Shown here piece by piece: positions 35,878 through 44,192 of a stretch of DNA of 64,000 nucleotides. Position 1 is the first letter of the stretch, and each line of letters begins with the position of its first letter. The stretch comes from Lentinus brumalis (Eukaryota; Basidiomycota; Agaricomycetes; Polyporales; Polyporaceae): the NCBI GenBank assembly GCA_001792895.1, contig MARA01000004.1, positions 620,001-684,000 on the forward strand, given 5' to 3'. The notes beneath the pieces were generated by a model that did not search any database, was not told where the DNA came from, and worked only from the letters and a program-made list of their open reading frames with translations. The position numbers were made by a program, and so were the translations under genes.

Positions 35878-37138
35878 CGTAACCGGAACCACTCACAATC
35901 GCCCGTACGCTGACGCTTCGTATGATAGAGCAGAACGTGGACTAGGGACTTCTTCATAACAGGAAAGCAGGACGGTGTGGTCGGTAAGTTCTGTCTACGT
36001 GCTCGCAGAACTGTGCTAAAGAGACCAAAAGTACGCAATTTGTGACGTGGTCGCCGGTGGAATGAAGCCGGCATGAATTTCTTGGTGTATGAAGCTGACT
36101 CGTGCCCGTCGCGAATGCGAAAGAATGACAGTACTCAGCATTCGATGATGGCTATGCTAATCGTGAAACACGGTGGCGTGAGGGCCTGAGCTCGATCCCG
36201 CAGTCCTCGTGCGTCCCTCGGATGCGAACCGCGTGAAGGGCGGCCATGCTTCGCTTGTTGGCGGTGAGCATTCCCCGACGATAACCGCGAGCAGGACTAC
36301 CAGGCACTTCGTGTACTCCCGCTCTTTCAATATATCAAGACCTGCGTAAAGCCGCGGTCCTTCGTCAGCATCGCCGCGGGTTCGAGTACGTCGCACTCTC
36401 CTGGGTGGTTATGCTCATGATGCTCACGGTACGCCCTCCAGCGGTCGCTGCTTCGTTCATGGAACACGGCCATCTTGATCTAGTTGTCTCCGAGGGCAAG
36501 CATGCGCTCTTCGCTGGCACGCGTGTCTTCTATGTCATGGCTAGCACCCGGCTGCGGCCTGCCCTAGCCGCCCTTCATCTTCGCTCGGACTTCGAGGAAC
36601 GGCGTGCCGTCCTTCGCCCTCGCGGCGATCAGCAGTATCGGTGCGCTCTCTGTCCCAGTTCCAGCCTCATCAGTAGCGGTGAGCCGTGGAGCTGGCTGCG
36701 GAACATCGTCGGGGTGTCCAACCAGGTACGTCTCTCCATCGCCCGAGTGTTCCGACCAGCTGCTCTTGCTTGGATCTCATGGTTCTCGACCGGGCTAGCA
36801 GGCTGATGTTCAGTCGGGCCACCTGGAAGCGTGACCCACGCGCAGGAAGGACGCACAACAGTGCGTCGGCCTTCTTACTCACATGGGGCCTGCGTAACGG
36901 CCGATTTCGATTGTCCGAGCGAGAGCAGCCTCGCGGTCGCACGAGATGAGGGTGCGGGGGTGTCGAGTGCGGCATCGTCTGGATCTCTGTGCGCACGGAG
37001 CTGAGAACTAACGAGCTTGAGGACAAAGCGCTAGCCTGTATTAACGGATACGCTGAGGGGCAGGATAGTTGAGTCGGAGAAGAGGTTCGGGTGTGCATGT
37101 GGAGAGCACGTCGGGCTCTCGTGCGCTGGAGTGGCACT
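35878..37138. other. Right arm of the KDZ element, no supported gene
   Basis: About 1.26 kb. One plus frame (36405-36806) is long but lacks any recognisable motif or splice context. The region looks like decayed sequence before the terminal repeats. Confidence 0.4.
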
Positions 37139-37318
37139 AAACATCATGTTTAACGGTGGTTAAACGTCGATATAACCAAGCTGTTGTAGCCGCATGTCTG
37201 GCAATGATCCAAAAGCGTTTAACTAGGGTGTTTTGGCCCAAGCATGTGCTAATGTACATGTTAAACATGGCTTAGCATTAACTAATGTACCATGTTTAAC
37301 AAACTAAGTGAAGTCACT
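37139..37318. repeat. Right end of the KDZ element: subterminal motif cluster and TIR
   Basis: Five TTAAAC/GTTTAAC motifs (near 37148, 37159, 37217, 37260 and 37294) in 160 bases, then GTTTAACAAACTAAGTG (37294-37310), the exact complement of the left TIR core. Eight more bases reach the element boundary at 37318. Confidence 0.8.
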
Positions 37319-37326
37319 GGACTGGT
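37319..37326. repeat. 8-bp target site duplication of the KDZ element (right)
   Basis: GGACTGGT, identical to 15251-15258. Confidence 0.88.
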
Positions 37327-37597
37327 GGACGTTTTGAAGCTCGCACCAGAGCGTGTTCGCATCGGTGTGATGGGCATGGGGGAGCTGCGACGGGTCGAGA
37401 TTGAGCGTGATCTCAGCGCAGGCCTGGTCGTTCTTCTTGACCCAAGCGCGGACGGCAGTCGAGTTCGGGGAGCCTTGCGGGCACGGGGTGTCGCCGGACG
37501 TGATGTCCCAGAGCCCCTGGCGCACGAGCACAGCGCGCATGAGGATGGACCACTCCGCGTAGTTCGAGTCGTCGAGCTTCGAAATCGACGGGGACAT
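37327..37597 (-). pseudogene. gag: N-terminal half of Copia gag, cut by the KDZ insertion
   Basis: Reads from the ATG at 37595-37597 (MSPSISKLDDSNYAEWSILM) through LVRQGLWDITSG, AVRAWVKKNDQACAEI and TLWCELQNVHQS, then runs into the target duplication and the KDZ end. The LDDSNYAEWSILMRAVL block is the standard start of Copia/UBN2-type gag proteins. The reading continues in frame at 15250 on the far side of the 22-kb insertion. The gene had no visible mutation other than the insertion. Confidence 0.86.
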
Positions 37598-37860
37598 GAT
37601 GGGGACGAAGGGGGACGAATGGACGAGACGGGGTTCGAGACGGACGAGCAAGACGTACGGTTCAATCGGGGTTCGCTTGCGGGTTCAACGGGGCCGCAGT
37701 TCGATCGGGGGTTCGTGCGCGGGTTCAGCGGGGCCGCGGTTCAATCGAGGGAGTCGTACGACGGGTTCAACGGGGCCGTCGGGTTCGAGAGCGAGTGGAC
37801 GGTGACTTCGGCCTCACCGGGCAGTCCTCGGATGACCTCCGAGTAAGGTGAACGCGATTG

Positions 37861-38110
37861 TGTAGATTTTCGTGACGGCGAGAGCACGCGAAGAGACGGG
37901 ATGAGAAGAGAATCAATTGCGGGGGCGCGTTTGTCCTCTGTAGACTAGAAGAAAGACGGCGGGTGACGGGAGGTAGAGGCAATCGCGTGAGGACGAGCGA
38001 AGAAAATACACGGTATATGTAATCTAAACTAGCGCCGACCAGATTCTAATCTATCGATGTAAGTACGAGCTCGAACCGCAAGATGCCGGTGAGCGTCACA
38101 GACTACAACA
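37861..38110 (-). repeat. LTR of the gag-only Copia-like element (5' LTR of the minus-strand element)
   Basis: 250 bp, TG...CA, with no difference from 14414-14663 found by eye. On the minus strand it lies upstream of the gag start at 37597 and so should contain the element's promoter. Confidence 0.92.
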
Positions 38111-38115
38111 GCAAA
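38111..38115. repeat. 5-bp target site duplication of the LTR element (right)
   Basis: GCAAA, matching 14409-14413. The sequence that follows should be the original upstream region of the F-box gene at 13117-14378, now 23.7 kb away. Confidence 0.85.
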
Positions 38116-38531
38116 ACGAGGGTAGATCAGTCCAGTTGAGCCACAGATCGCCGTACTAAGTAAACGCGCACGTACTTTAATTTGCGGTGTATTTGTGGTG
38201 AGTGAAACGTTGCGATGTTATAACCTAGGCGACATGGCACAAGTTGTGTGAGCCATATGCGCCGCTTGATCCACACTACACATACCTTCTGAAACGGCCA
38301 GGTGGTACTTGAACTCGCGGCATCACCTCAGATGCAGGTCTATCATGGCAAAGTAAGAGCCTGTTCGGATAGAGATTATGACTGAGAATCTGATTCTCGA
38401 GAATCGCTGCCGCGCCGAATTTCTGGCGCCTAAATGTTACTCCTGCCCGATATAGTAGTCACAGGCGCCTACTCCGCCGCGCGCGAGAAACTGGCTTCTG
38501 CACGCAAATTTCGACTTCTCCTCCTTCCAAC

Positions 38532-39867
38532 ATGCCCCCGGACTGCCGCAATCATCGACACAGGCTTCGTGTGTACGCGCTCATGGCAGTGCAGATGGCA
38601 TTCACTGTGCATGCAGCAGTGGCACTGTATGCTGAGACCTACTACAACAAAGAGGACTACCACACATCAGCACTTTCTGGAGCGGCATGGATCGACGAGC
38701 TCAAGAACGGTCATGACGGACGCATCAAGTCAGAGCTTGGGGTCAGCAAGGAGGTTTTCTTGAAGCTGCTTGGTGTTCTCCGTGAACTCGGCCATAATGA
38801 CTCCCGTCGGGTAGAGCTCGACGAGCAGGTCGGGATTTTCCTGTACATGTGCATTGTGCAGGACTGGTATCTCTGTGCGGCATGCGGGAGAACGATTCCA
38901 GCGTTCCAATGATACCATCTCCAAGTACGTGCCTCAGCTCCATGTCTAGCATTCCGGCAGCCAGATTGGCTGATGTCAACATTCCAGATATTTCAAGCGA
39001 GTTCTACATATGCTGTCGGACCCTGCGTTCTATAACTGCTATGTGGTCCTCCCGGCGGCCGACGATCCCCCACCCACCTATATCAGTGATAACCCCAAAT
39101 TCTACCCTTTCTTCAAGAATGTCCTCGGTGCCATGGATGGTACCCACATTTCCTGCGCACCGTCCGCTGAAGACCGTGATGCATCTCGTAACCGGAAGGG
39201 TGGTGTGTCGCAGAACTGCCTGGCCAGCTGTTCATTCGATCTCCGCTTTCAGCACATTCTGAGCGGCTGGGAAGGGTCGGTTGCAGATGCCACTCTATTT
39301 GCGGATGCTCGTCAGCATTGCCTTCCTATTCCTGAGGGGAAGTTGTACCTCGGGGATGCGGGCTTTCCGACATGTGATGTTCTTCTGGTGCCATATCGTG
39401 GGGTGCGATATCATCTGAAAGAATGGGGACGAGCTGGTGTGCGGTGCGTCTTTATATTCTCTACATTCATTGTATGACCTCATATAAAATCCAGCCCAGT
39501 AACTCGTGAGGAGTTGTTCAACCTCCGTCATGCACAGGCGCGAAATGTGGTCGAGCGCATCTTTGGCATACTGAAGCGCCGCTTCCGCATCCTCGTCATC
39601 CCCTGTGAGTTCAGCATGGCCATTCAAGCACGCATCCCTCCTGGCCTTGGCGCTCTTCACAACTTCATCCGAATGCACGACTCCAACGAGATCGGGGAGT
39701 TTCCGCCAAACCTCATTGATCCCTCACCTGGTGTGCGGAACGGATCACTTGGAACTGGAGCAGCTTCCCGGGCACAGTTGCAGCAGGCAAAGGCCCTGAG
39801 GGATAACATAGCACAGGAGATGTGGGACGATTATCAGCGGGAGCTGGAGGCCCGTGGGGAGTTGTGA
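38532..39867 (+). pseudogene. Harbinger transposase (DDE_Tnp_4), one apparent frameshift in exon 1
   Basis: Three exons, about 390 residues. N-terminal helical part with DELKNGHDGRIKSELGVSKE and VGIFLYMCIV. Then the frame must shift near 38862, where four bases (CAGG) look extra, to reach TGISVRHAGERFQRSNDTIS. The intron (about 38915-38975) joins to YFKRVLHMLSDPAFYNCYVV. The catalytic motifs are LGAMDGTHIS (first Asp), LYLGDAGFPTC (second Asp) and NVVERIFGILKRRF (Glu). The second intron (39447-39499) gives GVRPVTREELFNLRHAQ. Stop TGA 39865-39867. Apart from the one shift the gene is complete. If the extra bases are a sequence error, this would be an active-looking copy. Confidence 0.85.
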
Positions 39868-39884
39868 TACAGATGTGACTAAAT

Positions 39885-41187
39885 TTAGAGCTCCCTTGCC
39901 AACTTGTCCTGCACCCATGCCTTTCTCAGCCCCTCCCGTTGAAGCACTAAGTAGGCGTCTGCTGCTCCTGCCTCACGCTGGAAGAGGTTGATGAGGCATA
40001 CCATCTGAGCATCGTCCAAGTCCGTCTCCAATGTCTGAGCTTGAATCATGGCCTTCTGCCTGCATTGCGGGGTTGTCGGCATGGCCGGAGTTGAAGTTGA
40101 CCCCAGGTCATCTTCCCAGGAAAGCATCCGGTTCATCATACCATTGAATACAGCCATCTTCTCGTTGACACCGTGCAAAGCAAAGGCCCCGACAGTCATG
40201 CGAGGCTTCTTGGTAGTGCTGCTAGCCCCAGCCTCTGCAGGGACCTTGCGCTTGGATGCAGGGGTCGACATGGCCTCCTAGGATGAGACTGAGATTGACG
40301 ATGTAAGCAGTTTGGGGCCGCACTCACCTTAGCCACCACGGCACGCGCAGGAGTCTGTGCGCTGGACACTGGAGTCTTGCTCGAGTCCGAGTCCAAGTCC
40401 GAGTCCGAGTCCGAGTCCGAGTCCGAGCCGACACTTACATCCTTGCCCTTGTCCTCCTCGTCATTCTCCAGCTCGTCAACATCATCGTCCTCCAGCTCGT
40501 CAATCTCAGCATCCTCATCCGACTCATCAACTTCGACCGTGTTGAGCTTGTTCACCGTGTCGCTCGAATGGGCAGGCCGGTAGACGTTGCTGCCCTTTGC
40601 CTTGACAGGCATGAGCTCAAACATCTTGTAGTAGTGGGGGAACCCCTTGTTCTTGAAGGGTTTCGCATCCTTGTGCACCTGAAGCCATACAGCAGGGTGT
40701 CGGGGAAACAGGGAAACGATACAGAACTGGATAGCAGACGCACCTTGACATAATCCTGCCAAATCTGCTCATTTGCCTCTGTTATCCCCGCTCCCTGCTC
40801 ATCGTCGTAAGAGAAGCCACTGGCTCCCCTACCCTTGAGGTCCTGGACCGCCAAGAATAATGCACGAAGCTTGCAGACCGCAGACATGGGTATGGGGAAT
40901 TATATAAAGAATACGTGACAATAACTCACCCTTGCCCATTTGTTCTTGCAAATAATCCCTGTCTTCGCCACCCCAGTGAAAGCCTTCTTGTTCAGATGTG
41001 CAGCGGCAGCATTGAAGGTGGAGAGCTTGAATCCTCCACCATCACCGGCCTTGGCCTTGATCTCGGGTTTCTTGAAATAGGCAATGAGCCGCTCTTCCTG
41101 TTTGAGGGTCCAGACGGCCTTTTCGCGCTTCTTGAGCGCTTGAGTTGCCTTTTTGGTCGCCTTCTGTGTGCCGCTTTTCTTCGCCAT
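39885..41187 (-). CDS. Harbinger Myb/SANT-like DNA-binding protein
   Basis: Start ATG at 41185-41187 (MAKKSGTQKATKKATQALKK). A trihelix Myb/SANT-like domain follows (AVWTLKQEERLIAYFKKPEI, FKLSTFNAAAAHLNKKAF, KTGIICKNKWARV), continuing after introns with CKLRALFLAVQDLKGRGASG and EANEQIWQDYVK, HKDAKPFKNKGFPHYYKMFE. An acidic repeat rich in Ser-Asp (40380-40430) and Asp/Glu/Leu (40450-40530) precedes a C-terminal helical part (VGAFALHGVNEKMAVFNGMM ... AYLVLQREGLRKAWVQDKL). Stop 39885-39887. In Harbinger elements this protein recruits the transposase to the nucleus and to the transposon ends. The frame is intact across four exons. Confidence 0.88.
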
Positions 41188-41929
41188 GGGAGCAGAAGGT
41201 CGGGAGCGCAGCAGAGCAGTCGGGGGAAGTGCGGAGAAGCTGAAGTCGCACCTGGCACGGCGGGCAACGCCAGAATCTCTGCCGGGGAAAAGTCGACGAA
41301 AAGGTGCGCCACAAAGACACCTATTCGCTGACTTTTCTGATTCAGGAAAAGGAGAGGAAAAGGTGTCCTTTCTACGTGCCAAATGGGAGAAAAGGCGAGG
41401 AAAAGGCAAAGAAAGCTTACCTTTTCCTCGCCTTTTCCTCATTCGAGAAAATTGGGAGAACAGGTGTCCTCGCGGCGCGCCTTTTCTGTGCCTTTTCCCC
41501 GGCCGAAAATCTGGCGTTGCCCGCCGTGTGGCGCCAGTACTGACGACTGGCGTCTCACGCGCGCGCGGCTCATCACGTGAATGAAACACGTGGTTGTCAC
41601 CCATCAGTCACACATGTGAGAATCTCGGAACATTGCTCCGAGAATCGATTCTGACCTCCAGAATCTCTATCCGAACAGGCTCTAACTAAGTACTACTTGT
41701 TCCATATGATTGATCCCGAAGCCCAGGGTATTGCGCGGGGCCCGTAGTACTTTACAAGTACTTAGTTAAGTGTGAGCAGATCACTGATAACTTCGGAGAT
41801 AAGTACTACCCATACTGGGCGGTATCGTCACCAAGAGAATGAGACCTTGGAAAGCTGAACGCTGTTACAAGAGGGTACCAGGCGACTGCACGGCTTGCGA
41901 GACACACCGGGCCACGACACACTACAGTA

Positions 41930-43116
41930 CTACTCTCCAGGTAAGACCGTCTCTACGACGAGCAACCTCCCTTGCTTCACTGCGCCGGGGAGGCGTCCTG
42001 CGATGAATGTCTTCAGTATCTCCACGCTCGCGGACTTGCCACGCAGCTGGACAGTCACTGCCAGATCACGGCGTCCGTGCGTCAACAGCATCGTGTCCAA
42101 GTCATTCCAGCACGCGGACAGTGGCTCGTCCATGTCGTACCATCGCGACCTCGGCGGCAAGCTGTGGAGGTGAATGTAGAGGGTACGCAGACCTGGCGGC
42201 GCTGCCTGAACAGCCGCAAGGTACACCTGCAGAGTGACGCGGATGTTCGCGTAGCTGTAGCTCGAGAGGTTGAGGCTCTCGAGCGACTCGCACTGGGAGA
42301 GATTCATTGTCTTCCACAGCAGCCCAGGCGCTGATGAAGCAGGTACGTCAGCCTGCGTGCTCGTGAAGATATACTACTGTGACACGCACTTTCGGACAGA
42401 TATTTGGCGATGTCGGGTGCGAGTTCCAAGTGCAGGAGCGTCGAGCGCAAGGTATCCAGCACCTCTGCGACCTGATTGACCTCATACCAGGTGCCGACAC
42501 CTTGGTCAAGGGAGAGGGTCTCCATGTTTCCCACAGCAAATGTCCTGCAGATGACATCGTGGATGCGGTCCAACGAGGTCCGCGACGAAGAAAGCTTGCG
42601 GATGACTGGTCGGCATAGCATGGGTTGGGTTTGGCTCGAAACAGGCCCGCCGGCCATGTAGAAATGGAGATGCTCAATGGATGTGAAGAGGCCCAAGATA
42701 TCGAACAACTCGTCAGAGAGGCCAGGGCAGTTTGCGAACTGGAGCCGTCGAATCGGCCGGGCGCGATAGCACGGTGGTGGCAGACCGCTGGGGCAGCACG
42801 AGGTGATGCGAAGCCTGGTGAGGTTTGGCATGGCGTCAAGAACGGCGCACAAGTCGAGCAAGGTGGACGGCGCTGTGCTGCTCAGATTGAAAGACCTCAC
42901 GGAGGCGACGAGATGGGGCACCGTCGCGATGAACTGAAGGGCGGAGGGGACTTCGTGGAACCGCATTGTGTGGAACAGATGGAAGTGGCTCGATGGTGTC
43001 CATGCTTTGCACACGAGGGAGGTGCGCATGAGAGCATCCTTGTTATCGTGGAGGCAGTCGATGACTCTGTCCCAGAGCTCCGCTGGCAGACAGAGTGTCG
43101 TACTCGCTGCGCTCAT
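41930..43116 (-). CDS. F-box protein with leucine-rich C-terminal region
   Basis: Two exons give about 370 residues. The ATG at 43114-43116 (MSAASTTLCLPAEL) is 5-6 residues before the F-box core (LPAELWDRVIDCLHDNKDAL, TSLVCKAWTPSSHFHLFHTM). It continues with LRR-like segments (LCAVLDAMPNLTRLRITSCC, IRRLQFANCPGLSDELFDIL, VGNMETLSLDQGVGTWYEVN). The intron (near 42335-42399) joins KYLSE to TPGLLWKTMNLSQCESLESL, and the protein ends GRLPGAVKQGRLLVVETVLP. Such proteins act as substrate receptors for SCF ubiquitin ligases; the target is unknown. It is the intact paralogue of 13117-14378, in the same orientation on the other side of the transposon block. Confidence 0.82.
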
Positions 43117-43389
43117 GGTGGAATGCCAGAGTACTAAATGATCTCTTCTCTGTGTAAGGCGGGCGCATGCAGTCGATGAGAACCTGAGAGTTGAACCGTA
43201 AGTATCGCGTACGCACTTGAGATGACCTGGCCCTACCGAGTGAGAGACTTGAGTCGAGACGCCGCGTCGGGCAAATGATGCAGCCTGGTCGTGCAACTCC
43301 TGTCAGCTATATGGAACGACCCAACCATCGCGAACACAGGACGTACCGTTTGAAGACTCCAGCCGGCACGGCGGTGGTTTGGAGGAGGG

Positions 43390-43630
43390 TACTGTACTGA
43401 TCAAACGTTAGCGGCGGGGGGTTTGGCGTGTGACACGGCCGATCCGTAGCGGCAGGGCGGCGGACGGCCGCATGACGCGTGACAGGGGGTCCAACGGCGC
43501 CGTAGGCGCCGCAAAATTGCTATTTATGGCCATTAAACGCCGGATTTTGGCCTGTCACAAGCGGCGGGAGCCGCGGTGACCTGTGACAGGGCCCAAGAAT
43601 AGCGGCCGCTAACGATTGATCAGTACAGTA
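43390..43630. mobile_element. MITE-like element with terminal inverted repeats
   Basis: TACTGTACTGATCAA at 43390 is matched inverted at 43616-43630, and the match continues with CGTTAGCGGC after one mismatch (25 of 26 bases). The 241-bp interior is GC-rich, non-coding, and contains four GTGACA/TGTCAC motifs in both orientations. No clear target duplication was identified because the outermost bases are themselves part of the inverted repeat. Superfamily unassigned. Confidence 0.7.
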
Positions 43631-44192
43631 GTATTTCGAGGCGCCAATCAGTGACACGTCCAGCTCACATTGGCGCTGGATTAGACGTTTACAGAGCGTA
43701 ACGGAGGAGGAGGAGGTAGACCGTCTACTGCCACCAGGATACCGGTGGCACGCGAACTATGTCGAAAACATGCTATCACGCAGCAGCCACCAGGCAAGTG
43801 AGAGCGAAAGCTATATGAGATTTCATATGTCATACCCTGAAGGAGACAGACGCACTGCACACATACGGTCATCGCAGTACTCAAAGCACACGAGGCGTAA
43901 GTACGTCGAAACTCGGAATCCGAGAATTCATGCTAGCTACACTAGTACACACTACAGATGCGACAGGCGGAGATCGGCACGCGCACGAGGGATATCATAA
44001 GCTGGCCCGGTACTCAACGGTATGCGAACGCAGCACGTCGTATGAGCAAGCAACAGAAAAGACGAAGAAGGAATGGCCAGAACCGAACAAGTAGGAGGTT
44101 TTACAATAGTCTACAGAGCACGAAGCAACCGAAGCACGGAGAGAGATCCACAGAACACAGGGCAGCACCACAAACCACATTTTTTCATATCC
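43631..44192. other. Intergenic, 3' side of the Zn2Cys6 gene
   Basis: About 560 bases, AT-richer than its surroundings, with no supported frame. Confidence 0.5.

Larger units (their letters stand above)
15259..37318. mobile_element. 22-kb KDZ-type DNA transposon carrying cargo genes
   Basis: Element of 22,060 bp delimited by an 8-bp target duplication inside gag. Its ends carry a 17-bp perfect inverted match (15268-15284 and 37294-37310) set in by 8-9 bp, plus a second inverted match CATTAGTTAAT (15292-15302 and 37277-37287). Contents from left to right: subterminal repeats, a nuclear-type gene, four related minus-strand genes, a companion gene, a KDZ (Kyakuja-Dileera-Zisupton) transposase, two short paralogous genes, a regulator remnant, and subterminal repeats. 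KDZ elements are known as large DNA transposons expanded in mushroom-forming fungi. The transposase is broken by frameshifts as read, so present mobility would need help from another copy. Confidence 0.88.
14414..38110 (-). mobile_element. Gag-only Copia-like LTR retrotransposon, split by the KDZ element
   Basis: Two identical 250-bp LTRs, a GCAAA target duplication and one gag gene define the element. Without the inserted KDZ transposon and one copy of its duplication the internal part is about 1.1 kb, far too short for protease, integrase and reverse transcriptase, and none of these is present. It is therefore non-autonomous, comparable to the terminal-repeat elements with GAG (TR-GAG) described in plants, and would need enzymes from a full Copia element elsewhere. 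Identical LTRs imply recent integration. No clear tRNA primer-binding site could be assigned next to the 5' LTR at 37861. Confidence 0.88.
38354..41685. mobile_element. PIF/Harbinger DNA transposon with TAA target duplication
   Basis: Element 38357-41682 (3,326 bp) flanked by TAA at 38354-38356 and 41683-41685. The TIRs start GAGCCTGTTCGGATAGAGATT on both ends (21 bp identical), and both ends continue into further GAGAATC/GATTCTC palindromes. It carries the two genes expected of the superfamily, a DDE transposase (plus) and a Myb/SANT-like protein (minus), converging tail-to-tail with 17 bases between their stop codons. The 3-bp duplication and gene pair match PIF/Harbinger. Confidence 0.93.

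Noticed and set aside
15259..37318. TET/JBP dioxygenase gene, expected because such genes are reported with KDZ elements
   Set aside because: I looked for the HRD...H iron-binding pattern of TET/JBP in all frames and found none in this element.
15259..37318. Starship-type element with a tyrosine recombinase
   Set aside because: No DUF3435-like recombinase motifs are present, and the target duplication, inverted ends and KDZ transposase define a different class.
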